A stretch of 14,236 bases of DNA from NCBI GenBank assembly GCA_964646605.1, contig CAZYEX010000088.1, forward strand, positions 1 to 14,236, in the 5' to 3' direction. This document shows positions 1 to 7,081 of this stretch, piece by piece. Every line of letters begins with the position of its first letter. Positions within the stretch are counted from its first letter, which is position 1. A model generated the notes under the pieces. That model had not been told where the DNA came from. It searched no databases and worked only from the letters and a program-made list of their open reading frames with translations. The position numbers and the translations under genes were made by a program. The stretch is from SBAX01 sp964646605. GTDB taxonomy: Bacteria; Planctomycetota; Phycisphaerae; UBA1845.

Positions 1-792
1 GGCTTCGGCGTCGACGAGATTGTTGAAGCTGAGCTCTTTCTGACCGCTGCCCAGGCTCTCGGCCCGAGCCAGAGAACCCGGCGCCGCGCTCTTGTCACGA
101 TAGAAAGCCCCGCGCTGATGCGGGTTCTCGCCGTAACGCAGGCCGTACGCTTTCTCCAGCGGCAGCGTCAGCGAGCGGGGCCAGCCATCGGCCTCGTCAC
201 GAGCACTGAGCCAACCGCTGATGGCGGCATCGTAGGCCGCAGTGTGCGCAAACGCTTTGGCCGCCAGCCGCTCGCGCGTGCCCGGTGCCGTGCCGCCCTG
301 TGCCGCGAGCTCTCCGAGCACGCTGGCGTAGTCCGCCGGGTCGCACAGCACGCTCACTCGCGCGTGATTCTTTGCCGCCGAGCGCAGCATGCTGGGACCA
401 CCGATGTCGATGTTCTCGATCAGCTCGCCGAACGAAGCGCCGGGCTTCAGCAACGTTTGCTCGAAGGGGTAGAGGTTGACCACCACCATGTCGATGGGCT
501 CGATGCCTTGCTCTTTCAGTTGCCGCATGTGCTCGGGGTTGTCGCGGTCGGCGAGGATGGCCGCGTGGATTTTCGGGTGCAGCGTCTTCACCCGCCCGTC
601 GAGCATTTCGGGAAAACCGGTGACTTGTTCGACCAGGGTAACCGGCAGGCCGTTGTCCTTGAGAAGTTTGGCTGTGCCGCCCGTCGAGATGATCTCCACG
701 CCGAACTCCTCCACCAGGGCGCGGGCGAATTCCACGATCCCCGTCTTGTCGTACACGCTGATCAAAGCGCGGCGGATTCTCTGTCCCGGCAT
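1..792 (-). CDS. purH: PurH, bifunctional AICAR transformylase/IMP cyclohydrolase (3' end outside window)
   Basis: PurH catalyses the last two steps of de novo purine synthesis in the cytoplasm: formylation of AICAR with 10-formyl-tetrahydrofolate, then cyclisation to IMP. The first 264 codons are here. The N-terminal MGS-like cyclohydrolase domain starts at about residue 6 (RRALISVYDKTGI) and carries STGGTAK, GRVKTLHPKIHAAIL, NLYPF and IDIGGPSMLRSAAKNH. The transformylase domain begins near residue 200 with LRYGENPHQ and runs to FNNLVDAEA, where the window ends. The usual length is about 510-530 residues, so roughly half is missing. The start is the ATG at 792, giving MPGQRIRRALISVYDKTG, which matches where the family normally begins. 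It lies 147 bases downstream of the propeller gene on the same strand and need not share its transcript. No frameshift is seen in the visible part. Confidence 0.96.
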   Translation of the reverse strand, partial: MPGQRIRRALISVYDKTGIVEFARALVEEFGVEIISTGGTAKLLKDNGLPVTLVEQVTGFPEMLDGRVKTLHPKIHAAILADRDNPEHMRQLKEQGIEPIDMVVVNLYPFEQTLLKPGASFGELIENIDIGGPSMLRSAAKNHARVSVLCDPADYASVLGELAAQGGTAPGTRERLAAKAFAHTAAYDAAISGWLSARDEADGWPRSLTLPLEKAYGLRYGENPHQRGAFYRDKSAAPGSLARAESLGSGQKELSFNNLVDAEA

Positions 793-852
793 GGCCGCAT
801 TCTACTCGAACTCGACGCGACGTGAAAGAGGAAGGTCAAAGTGCGATACTCA

Positions 853-938
853 AAGTTCGAAAAAACATGATATGCACGCGGTGGCCTCCACGCCTCAATT
901 CTTTTTTTTCGAACTTCGAACTTTGAATTTCGAACTTC
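853..938. repeat. AT-rich TTCGAA tract with 13-bp inverted repeat between propeller gene and purH
   Basis: This gap is far more AT-rich than its surroundings. AAGTTCGAAAAAA (853-865) is matched by its perfect reverse complement at 904-916 with a 38-base loop. The right arm continues as repeated TTCGAACTT units to about 938, two bases before the propeller stop codon. Related tracts occur at 11964-11995 and 12151-12168, so it is a dispersed repeat. The T-run after the stem on the minus strand could help end transcription of the propeller gene before purH, but the loop is long and the stem is not GC-rich, so this role is uncertain. Confidence 0.55.
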
Positions 939-939
939 C

Positions 940-2205
940 CTACGGCTTCACGTCTTTTTTGCTACGTAGGGGATCGTCCTCGAAGGGATCGGGTTCACGG
1001 ACGATGGGCGGGAGCGGGGCGGCCCCGGCTTCCGCGTCGGGGGGGTGATTCAGACCCCGCCGTGCGGCCATCACCTGTTGGCGGCGGAGGTAGGGCACGT
1101 TGTCGAGGCGAACGCACATGACTCGGTCGTCGCGGCCGAGAAGATAAACTGAGTCGTTTGCGGGGTTGGAAATCGCGGACTGCACGCCCGGGGCGTCGAT
1201 CGTGCCGAACACCGCGCCGGTTTCGTGATCCACCACCGCGACCCGGTGGTCGAGCGTAAACAAGACATCGCCCGCGGCGCTGTGCGCCGCGAGGTTTCGC
1301 CCCGTTTCGATCCGCCATTTCTCCTTACCCGAGCCGGCGTCCAACGCCGTCACGCCGTTCCCGGAGCAGTATTGATACACCGTCTGAGCGGCGACCGTCG
1401 GCCCCTCGACCAGGGCGTTGGGGAATCGCGCCCGCCATAATCGGGTCCCGACGCCGCGGTGAAGCTTGTATAACGAACGGTCGGCACTGGCGATGTAGAC
1501 CCCCCCCGCGTCGATGGCCGGGTCGCCTTCGATCGCCCCGCCGGCGCGAAACATCCAACGGTAGGTCTTGTCGCCCGCAAGACACGCGAAGACTTTGCCT
1601 CCTTGGGAGGCGAACAGCAACGTGTCGCCGTCATACAGGAGCGGTGCGGCGCTCACCGCACCCCCCGCGAGCACTTCCCATCTCTTGGGAGGCTCCAGGG
1701 CCGTGGGATGGTCTAGTTGCAGAGAATAGAACCGCCCGTCGTTGCCGCCCGCAAAGAGCAACCCGTCATAGCCGATGGCTGCGCTGCCCACCGCGAAGGG
1801 CGGAACAAAGCGCCGCCGCAGATCCCCCGAATAGCGATCGTAAATGAGAATTGCACTGGTGGTCGGGATCACGGTGGAGACGGCCCCGCCGCGGTCCCGA
1901 AGATGCCGCGGGGGGAAAACTCGGTAGTCCGGCTCCGTCACCGGCGCGCCCCAGCGGAGCAAACCAACGTCGGCCTTGAGCGCGAAGACGGTCCCGCGTT
2001 CGCTGATGACATAGAGCGCGTCATCCACCAGGTGTGCGGTGCGGATGCGATCACCCGCGGTCATGGGCAGGACCGCCTCCCAGAACCGGACCAGGCCCAA
2101 TTCCTGTAACCGGGCGTCTTCGATCAACGGTGCGTTCTGTTGGGGACTGGGCTTGCCGGCAGCGACAGCGGCAAGGACGAACAATGTGCCCAGCGATGCG
2201 AACAT
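940..2205 (-). CDS. Secreted PQQ-like beta-propeller repeat protein
   Basis: A 421-residue exported protein built of PQQ-type propeller repeats, the fold of quinoprotein dehydrogenases and the BamB assembly factor. The N-terminus MFASLGTLFVLAAVAAGK is a signal peptide. Recurrent blade signatures include LYVISERGTVFALKADVGLLRW, DRSLYKLHRGVGTRLWRA, NGVTALDAGSGKEKWRI and HRVAVVDHETGAVFGTI; the first and third are described here only by their GxxxALDxxxGxxxW pattern. The C-terminus is a charged tail (DPFEDDPLRSKK). I chose the ATG at 2205 because it starts the signal peptide and is preceded by GGAG-like purines (GCGGAG). The frame stays open upstream to 2361, but that stretch is translated hairpin repeat. 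No catalytic dehydrogenase residues can be identified, so a scaffold or binding role in the envelope is more likely than an enzymatic one. Confidence 0.85.
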   Translation of the reverse strand: MFASLGTLFVLAAVAAGKPSPQQNAPLIEDARLQELGLVRFWEAVLPMTAGDRIRTAHLVDDALYVISERGTVFALKADVGLLRWGAPVTEPDYRVFPPRHLRDRGGAVSTVIPTTSAILIYDRYSGDLRRRFVPPFAVGSAAIGYDGLLFAGGNDGRFYSLQLDHPTALEPPKRWEVLAGGAVSAAPLLYDGDTLLFASQGGKVFACLAGDKTYRWMFRAGGAIEGDPAIDAGGVYIASADRSLYKLHRGVGTRLWRARFPNALVEGPTVAAQTVYQYCSGNGVTALDAGSGKEKWRIETGRNLAAHSAAGDVLFTLDHRVAVVDHETGAVFGTIDAPGVQSAISNPANDSVYLLGRDDRVMCVRLDNVPYLRRQQVMAARRGLNHPPDAEAGAAPLPPIVREPDPFEDDPLRSKKDVKP

Positions 2206-2229
2206 AGGTGCCACTCCGCTGACTCCTTG

Positions 2230-2325
2230 GGAAACACCCCGTCGTCGGGGTCGCCCGGTCGGGGCGGGTAGCCCCGTTAGGGGTGCTTGGTCGTTTCCTG
2301 TAGGCCCCCGCGGTGGGGTCCCCGT
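2230..2325. repeat. Cluster of GC-rich hairpins upstream of the propeller gene
   Basis: Three short palindromes follow one another: ACCCC/GGGGT at 2236-2240 and 2247-2251, GCCCC/GGGGTGC around 2271-2286, and GGCCCCC/GGGGTCC around 2303-2322. They lie immediately upstream of the propeller gene on its coding strand, so they would form part of its leader if transcription starts further out. They resemble the palindromic dispersed repeats at 11652-12900. No ligand-binding riboswitch class is recognised. Confidence 0.45.
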
Positions 2326-2385
2326 TATTAGAGGGAATCTGCGTGCCTTCGTCAACCCCATCCTAGGCGTGAAACCGATGGTTCA

Positions 2386-2751
2386 TCAGGTTGCCCGGCG
2401 ACCCGATCCGTCGGGTCGGAGGGTCGTTGTGTGGTCAATCTCCCACTGCCGCATCCGTTCGATCATGTCCAGGTGTTGGGCTATCGTCGCTTTCATCGCC
2501 GGGGAGATCGGGACGGTTTCGAAAACGTGCGCTCGACCCGCCGCCCGCGCCGTCAGGTCGGTAACAAAGTCCTCCCAGCTCCCCTCGTAGAGCGTGTCGC
2601 GCACTTGAAGAAGCATGCGTTGGTCGGGTGAGAGCGGGAATGGACCCCGATCGGGGGCGGCAGCGCTGTTGATCGTCGCATTCTCCGTAAACCGGCAAAT
2701 CCGCTCCGGTGGATTCGACCCGCCAGCCTGACGAAGGTCAAGCGGTAACAT
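2386..2751 (-). CDS. Small hypothetical protein, 121 residues
   Basis: I do not recognise a named family. The first 35 residues are low in order-promoting content (PPERICRFTENATINSAAAPDRG). From about residue 38 the protein looks like a real helical domain: LSPDQRMLLQVRDTLYEG, SWEDFVTDLTARAAGR, then MKATIAQHLDMIERMRQWE. It has no signal peptide or membrane segment, so it is probably cytoplasmic. The amphipathic helices and tidy composition argue for genuine coding, whereas the overlapping frames give arginine- and proline-rich translations. The ATG at 2751 has no clear ribosome-binding site, and an internal ATG at MLLQVRD would give a shorter protein. It lies in the same direction as the propeller gene but 180 bases from its start, with hairpin repeats between. 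General impression: a planctomycete-type conserved hypothetical protein. Confidence 0.6.
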   Translation of the reverse strand: MLPLDLRQAGGSNPPERICRFTENATINSAAAPDRGPFPLSPDQRMLLQVRDTLYEGSWEDFVTDLTARAAGRAHVFETVPISPAMKATIAQHLDMIERMRQWEIDHTTTLRPDGSGRRAT

Positions 2752-2775
2752 CGCAACCGGAAGACAGGGATGGTC

Positions 2776-2850
2776 CGGGCATCCGCCCTGCGGCGTGAGG
2801 GTGACGCCAGATCGCCCCTGGCGGGCAGGGCTCGCTGACCCGCCCGTCCG
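2776..2850. repeat. Three adjacent hairpins downstream of the Gly-Pro membrane protein gene
   Basis: Short perfect stems follow in series between the minus-strand genes: GGCGT/ACGCC, CGCCAG/CTGGCG, and a GGGC...GCCC stem around the GGGCAGGGCTCG block. They lie just after the stop codon of the small membrane protein gene, so they could terminate its transcript. No T-run follows them on the minus strand, so a classical intrinsic terminator is not supported. They may simply be another dispersed palindrome. Confidence 0.35.
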
Positions 2851-2854
2851 AGCC

Positions 2855-3025
2855 CTATCTCAACTTAAGGACGTAAAAAACAAAGAAAAGCACGGCCACG
2901 ACCAGCCTTGTAAGCGCCGGCGCTGGGCCAGGCCCAGGCCCGGGCCCGGGTCCTGGCCCACAGTACGTGTAGGCACACGTGAAAATCACCCCAAACCCAA
3001 TGCCGGCAACTAAATCTTCCCACAT
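2855..3025 (-). CDS. 56-residue membrane protein with Gly-Pro repeat loop
   Basis: This predicted short protein has two hydrophobic segments, about residues 5-20 (LVAGIGFGVIFTCAYTY) and 39-54 (LTRLVVAVLFFVFYVLKL). They are separated by a rigid Cys-(Gly-Pro)6-Ala-Pro-Ala connector. The start is the ATG at 3025 because GGAG lies six bases upstream; a TTG at 3037 overlaps that ribosome-binding site and is not used here. The Gly-Pro loop is encoded by a GGGCCN hexanucleotide repeat (about 2927-2963), a sequence prone to slippage, so loop length may vary among strains. A good sigma-70-like promoter precedes it. I know no named family. A two-helix hairpin in the inner membrane with a stiff loop is the likely topology; the function is unknown. 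Confidence 0.6.
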   Translation of the reverse strand: MWEDLVAGIGFGVIFTCAYTYCGPGPGPGPGPGPAPALTRLVVAVLFFVFYVLKLR

Positions 3026-3065
3026 GGCGTTCTCCAAAAAACAGACCGTGAATCTGAGATTTCGT

Positions 3066-3093
3066 AACTTACGCTTCCATGTTATCCTGTCAA
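3066..3093 (-). promoter_or_regulatory. Predicted sigma-70-type promoter for the Gly-Pro membrane protein
   Basis: On the minus strand a perfect TTGACA -35 box lies at 3093-3088 and is followed after 16 bases by TAAGTT at 3071-3066, a weak -10 match. Transcription would start near 3059 and give a leader of about 34 bases with the GGAG ribosome-binding site just before the ATG at 3025. The region 3040-3095 is clearly more AT-rich than the flanking genes, as expected of a promoter. Confidence 0.4.
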
Positions 3094-3105
3094 GAGGCTT
3101 TTGGG

Positions 3106-3142
3106 CCCTGTTCCGCGAAGGCCCCGCGGAGGCCCGGAACGC
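3106..3142. repeat. Nested hairpin between divergent small membrane protein and kinase genes
   Basis: GTTCCG near 3111 pairs with CGGAAC near 3140, and the enclosed segment can form an inner GGCC/GGCC stem. It sits in the divergent intergenic region and could lie in the leader of the kinase mRNA. No T-run follows it, and no regulatory function can be claimed. Confidence 0.3.
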
Positions 3143-3232
3143 CGTGAGGGAACACGCTGATCGGCGCAGCGTAGGACCCGTCTGACGGCCTCCGCCAAGA
3201 AGCCATTGGGTTTTGAGAAGGAGGGTATGCCT

Positions 3233-5917
3233 ATGCCCGTTCCCAGCCCGGCGGAGCCAACACCCGATCCGCGGGATCTAAAGACCTCCGACCAGCCCGC
3301 AGCCACGCAGACACCGCTAACTCCGCACGTCGAACCCTCTCTGCCGCTCAAGATCGGCCACTACCGCATCCGCCGCCGTATCGCCTCGGGGGGGATGGGG
3401 ACGGTCTATGAGGCCACGCAGGAGAACCCCCGTCGGTCGGTCGCCGTGAAGGTAATGAGGCAGGGGATCGTCTCGCACACCGCGATGCGACGTTTTGAGT
3501 TCGAAGCCCATCTGCTCGCCCGGCTCGACCATCGTGGGATCGCCCAGGTCTTCGAGGCTGGCACGTACGACGACGGCGCCGGGTCCGTGCCCTTTTTCGC
3601 CATGGAGTACATCCCCAACGCCAAACGCATCACCGAATACGTGTACGACAAGCGGCTCGACATGCGCGGACGCATTGCCCTGTTCGCCCAGGTCTGTGAC
3701 GCCGTGCAACACGGACACCAGAAAGGGATCATCCACCGCGATCTGAAACCCGCCAACGTCCTGGTCGACGCACACGGCCAGGTGAAGGTGATCGACTTCG
3801 GCGTGGCGCGTTCGACCGACTCCGACCTTGCCGTGACCACCATGCAAACCGATGTGGGACAGCTCATTGGCACCCTGCAGTACATGTCCCCGGAACAATG
3901 CGAGGCCGATCCGCGCGACCTCGACCCCCGCAGCGATGTATACGCCTTGGGCGTCCTGCTCTACGAGATTCTCTGCGAGCGGCTGCCGTACGACCTGTCG
4001 GGAATGCCCATTTCGGCGGCTACGAAAGTGATTCGCCAATTCCAGCCTCCCCGACCGAGCGTGCTATCCACTTCGTTACGCGGCGACGTGGAGACGATCC
4101 TGATCAAGGCGATGGAAAAGGACCGCGAGCGGCGCTACCGATCGGCCGCCGACCTGGGGGACGATCTGCGACGGTATCTCGATAAGGAACCGATCCAGGC
4201 GCGTCCAGCCAGCCTGGTGTACCAGATTCGCGTTTTTGCGCGACGGAATCGACTGGTGTTCGTTGCTGTGGCGGCGGTCATGCTCACCGTAGGGTTGGGC
4301 CTGGTGGTCAGCACGGTCCTGTACTTTCGCGCCGAATCGGCCCGGGCTGAGGCCGCCAGGGAGCGCGATGCGGCCCTGGTCGCCCGCGGCGAAGCTGAGG
4401 CCGTCACCCAATTCTTGAACGATACCCTGGCGTCCGTCGATTCCCAGAACGCGCGTGGGCCCGGCGTGACCGTGGTGGAAATGCTCGACGACGCGGCGGG
4501 CAAGATCGACGGCGCGTTTCCGGGCCGCCCGCTGGTCGAGGCGGCGCTGCGCAGGACCATCGGAAACAGCTATATCTCATTGGAGCGATTCGCCGCAGCG
4601 GAGGCTCAGCTTCGCGCCTCGCTCGAACTCCGCCAACGGGAGTGCCCCGCCGAGAGCGTGGAAGTCGCGGAAAGCGAACGTGACTTGGGCACCGCCCTGC
4701 AAGCCCAAAAACGCACCGGCGAAGCGGAGGCGCTGTACCGCCGCGCGCTGGCCACCCAGCGGAAACTATTGGGAAAGGACCATGTGGGACTTGCGGAAAC
4801 GCTTAACGGTTTCGGGGTGTGCCTGCTGCATGCGAATCGGCCGGAGTCCGCCGAACCGCTGCTGCGTGAGGCCCTCGGCATCCGCCGGCGGGCCCTGGGC
4901 CCGGAGCATCGCCTGGTCGCCCAAACCCTGGACAACCTCGGAGGGGCGTTGCAACAGCGCGGCCAATACAACCAGGCCGCCGCCCTCCACCAGGAGTCAC
5001 TCGCCATCCTCCGCAAAACCCTGGGTTCGCGTCACATCACCCTCGCGTTTACTTTGAACCTACTTGGATGGTGCGAGTGGAAGAGCGGAGCCCTCTCGGA
5101 GGCCGAGCAACATTTTCGTGAGGCGCTGTCCATCGTCGACGAGCTGCGTGAATCACGCCGTTGGCTTCGGGCCGGCGTGCTCTCCAGCCTGGGCGAGGTT
5201 CTCCACGAACAAGGGCGGTTTCCCGAGGCGGAGACCGTCAAGCGCGACGCCCTTCAAACGCACATCGAGCTGCGCGGGGAGGATGACCCCGAGTCGGCGA
5301 GGTATAGAATCACCCTGGCGAAATGCCTCCTGGATCAGCAGAAGCTCGCGGAGGCGGAGGCGCAGGCTCGAGGCGCGCTGGCCCTGCTGCGGCGGTCGCC
5401 GAAGCCCGAACCCATCGATGTGGCGGAGACGCTGCTGACTTTGGGAATGACGCTGTCCGGAAAGGGCGAAAACTCCGAGGCCGAGCCCCTGCTCCGTGAA
5501 TCGTTGGGGCTGCAACGCGCCGCGGGCGGGCCGGATGCCGCGAAGGTGGCACTTACGCTCGATGCTCTGGGGGCGGCACTCAACGAAAGCGGGCGGGCTG
5601 AGGAATCCGAGCCGCTCCTCCGCGAGGCCGTCGAGCTCTTCACCAAGGCCCACGGTCCCGACGATTGGCGGACGGCCGTCGCCCACGCGCACCTCGGCAA
5701 CGGGCTGTTCCGGATGCATCGCATGGACGAGGCGGAGCGGGAGTTGCTCGGGGCCTATCGCGTCCTCTCCACCGCGCGTTTGCCCCATGACCGATACCGC
5801 GCCAGGGTCGCGGAGCGTCTCGCCGTCCTCTATGAGGCCCGCGAATCCATCGAACCCGGAAAGGGGTACGCCCAGAAATCCGCGGAATGGCGCTCCCAGG
5901 TGAAGCCTGGGACCTAG
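3233..5917 (+). CDS. Membrane-anchored Ser/Thr protein kinase with C-terminal TPR array
   Basis: An 894-residue Hanks-type kinase. The catalytic domain spans about residues 44-316, with a glycine loop IASGGMGTVYEA (50-61), the ATP-binding lysine in VAVKVM (K73), IIHRDLKPANVL (D170), VIDFGVAR (D188), SPEQ (219-222) and SDVYALGVLLYE. All catalytic residues are present, so it should be active. One transmembrane helix follows (about 341-364), then a helical linker, then roughly nine to ten tetratricopeptide repeats of the kinesin-light-chain/TPR_12 type (AEALYRRALATQRKLLGKDH and variants) to the C-terminus. The kinase should face the cytoplasm and the TPRs the periplasmic side. Start choice: AAGGAGG (3218-3224) is only 2 bases from the ATG at 3227 but 8 from the ATG at 3233, so 3233 is preferred. 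The upstream TTG at 3206 is rejected. This architecture is abundant in Planctomycetota; the substrates are unknown. Confidence 0.93.
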   Translation: MPVPSPAEPTPDPRDLKTSDQPAATQTPLTPHVEPSLPLKIGHYRIRRRIASGGMGTVYEATQENPRRSVAVKVMRQGIVSHTAMRRFEFEAHLLARLDHRGIAQVFEAGTYDDGAGSVPFFAMEYIPNAKRITEYVYDKRLDMRGRIALFAQVCDAVQHGHQKGIIHRDLKPANVLVDAHGQVKVIDFGVARSTDSDLAVTTMQTDVGQLIGTLQYMSPEQCEADPRDLDPRSDVYALGVLLYEILCERLPYDLSGMPISAATKVIRQFQPPRPSVLSTSLRGDVETILIKAMEKDRERRYRSAADLGDDLRRYLDKEPIQARPASLVYQIRVFARRNRLVFVAVAAVMLTVGLGLVVSTVLYFRAESARAEAARERDAALVARGEAEAVTQFLNDTLASVDSQNARGPGVTVVEMLDDAAGKIDGAFPGRPLVEAALRRTIGNSYISLERFAAAEAQLRASLELRQRECPAESVEVAESERDLGTALQAQKRTGEAEALYRRALATQRKLLGKDHVGLAETLNGFGVCLLHANRPESAEPLLREALGIRRRALGPEHRLVAQTLDNLGGALQQRGQYNQAAALHQESLAILRKTLGSRHITLAFTLNLLGWCEWKSGALSEAEQHFREALSIVDELRESRRWLRAGVLSSLGEVLHEQGRFPEAETVKRDALQTHIELRGEDDPESARYRITLAKCLLDQQKLAEAEAQARGALALLRRSPKPEPIDVAETLLTLGMTLSGKGENSEAEPLLRESLGLQRAAGGPDAAKVALTLDALGAALNESGRAEESEPLLREAVELFTKAHGPDDWRTAVAHAHLGNGLFRMHRMDEAERELLGAYRVLSTARLPHDRYRARVAERLAVLYEARESIEPGKGYAQKSAEWRSQVKPGT

Positions 5918-5922
5918 CCGGT

Positions 5923-5942
5923 GCGTGCAGAGCCTGGCACGC
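5923..5942. terminator. Short GC hairpin between convergent kinase and FAH genes
   Basis: GCGTGC (5923-5928) and GCACGC (5937-5942) form a 6-bp stem with an 8-base loop in the 29-base gap between two convergent stop codons. The position suits a bidirectional terminator, but no T-run follows on either strand, so the assignment is weak. Confidence 0.25.
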
Positions 5943-5946
5943 CCCG

Positions 5947-6843
5947 TCAGACGATGGGCGAGGTGAGCGTGCCGAGCCGTTCGATTTCGAGTTCCAGCGT
6001 TTCACCGGGTTGAAGCCAGCCGCCTGCATTCTCGGGACCGAGTTCGAGGATGCATCCCGTGCCGACCGTCCCGCTGCCGATCAGATCGCCGCGATAGAGC
6101 GTCACGTCGCGTGAGCCGCGCTCGATCATCTGTGTGAAATCGTGATGGAGTTCCTTGAAGTTTCCGCGGGATATCTCCCGGCCGTTGCGGCGGGCGAGCA
6201 TGGTGAGATCGTAGCGGCCCGGACCCACGCGGCGGTCGGAGAGCTCGTCGCAGGTCACGACCCACGGTCCGATGGAGGTGGCGAAGTCCTTGCCCTTGGC
6301 CGGTCCGAGCGTACATTTCATTTCATCGCGCTGCACGTCGCGAGCCGACCAGTCATTGAGCACCAGGAAGCCGAAGATCGCCGACTCCGCCTCCTCGCCG
6401 CGCACGTCTTGAACGTCTCGACCGATGACGCAGGCGACCTCGAGCTCGAAATCAAGTTCCTGCGTCGAGGTCGGTTTCTTCACCGGCTCCAAGTGACCCC
6501 GCAGAGACCCCGTGTTGGAGAAATAGAAAATGGCCAGCTTGTACCATTCGGGGATCATCTCCAGGCCGCGCCGCGCCCGCGCCGCCTTGACGTGCTGTTC
6601 GAAGGCGTAGAAATCACGGAAGGTCCGCGGATCGGGGACCGGGGGCAGCCAGCGCGTGACCTGCGCCAATTCGTAAACCGGTCCCGTCGCCCGCTCCGCA
6701 AGCGAGCGAAGGCCGTCGGCGCCGAACCGTTCCAAGGCGCCACGTAAGCTCGCTGGAGCGTCGAGGGCTACGACGCCGTCCGACCGCCCCACGCAAAGTC
6801 GCGGGCCGCTGTGACCCGAAAGCTCAACCACGCAGAACCGCAT
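5947..6843 (-). CDS. Fumarylacetoacetate hydrolase (FAH) family protein
   Basis: A 298-residue enzyme of the FAH superfamily, metal-dependent hydrolases, decarboxylases and isomerases acting on acylpyruvates or other 2-keto acid intermediates of aromatic degradation. After a variable N-terminal part (1-80) the catalytic fold contains FYAFEQHVKAARARRG, PEWYKLAIFYFSN, and ELDFELEVACVIGR with the acidic metal ligands. It continues with FGFLVLNDWSARDVQ, LGPAKGKDFATSIGPWVVT and GDLIGSGTVGTG, all in the expected order, so the enzyme appears intact. The ATG at 6843 is preceded by AAGGGGG at 7-base spacing; the open frame extends 18 codons further but without support. No other aromatic-catabolism gene is visible nearby, so the substrate cannot be fixed. 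HpcE-like isomerases and fumarylpyruvate or acylpyruvate hydrolases are the alternatives. It is divergent from the cytochrome gene. Confidence 0.9.
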   Translation of the reverse strand: MRFCVVELSGHSGPRLCVGRSDGVVALDAPASLRGALERFGADGLRSLAERATGPVYELAQVTRWLPPVPDPRTFRDFYAFEQHVKAARARRGLEMIPEWYKLAIFYFSNTGSLRGHLEPVKKPTSTQELDFELEVACVIGRDVQDVRGEEAESAIFGFLVLNDWSARDVQRDEMKCTLGPAKGKDFATSIGPWVVTCDELSDRRVGPGRYDLTMLARRNGREISRGNFKELHHDFTQMIERGSRDVTLYRGDLIGSGTVGTGCILELGPENAGGWLQPGETLELEIERLGTLTSPIV

Positions 6844-7009
6844 GATGAAACCCCCTTGTCCCACCACAGAGTGGGTGGGCGATTGTGCGTCAGGCACCGA
6901 TCGGCGTCAATGCGGGGACGATCGCGGGCGGCGGTCGTTATCGGGCGAGCGGTGTGGAAGCGTCGCCGGTCGCGCCTATGATCGGTTACTCCCATCGGTG
7001 CGGGCGGCC

Positions 7010-7036
7010 GCGCCACCCACGAGGGGTGGCGCTACA
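7010..7036 (+). repeat. Hairpin repeat GCGCCACCC/GGGTGGCGC, short-loop copy
   Basis: A perfect 9-bp stem (7010-7018 with 7024-7032) with a 5-base loop is followed by TACA. The 14-base string GGGGTGGCGCTACA (7023-7036) recurs inverted at 11739-11752, and the left arm GCGCCACCCAC recurs inverted at 11875-11885. It sits in the FAH/cytochrome divergent spacer, about 45 bases upstream of the chosen cytochrome start. The rest of the spacer (6844-7009) shows no clear promoter. Confidence 0.6.
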
Positions 7037-7081
7037 TGCTGGTTGTCGCTGGCGCGGTGGGGTTGGGGGGACTCGGACGGC

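Noticed and set aside
118..825. Plus-strand ORF of 235 codons opposite purH
   Set aside because: It is a shadow of purH with His/Arg-rich composition; the minus strand has unmistakable PurH motifs.
2206..2361. Longer propeller protein starting at 2361
   Set aside because: The added 52 residues are translated hairpins and would bury the signal peptide.
6842..7081. Upstream start for the cytochrome gene at 6842
   Set aside because: It would overlap the FAH start codon and encode a hairpin repeat before an internal signal peptide. The GTG at 7082 gives a normal exported N-terminus.
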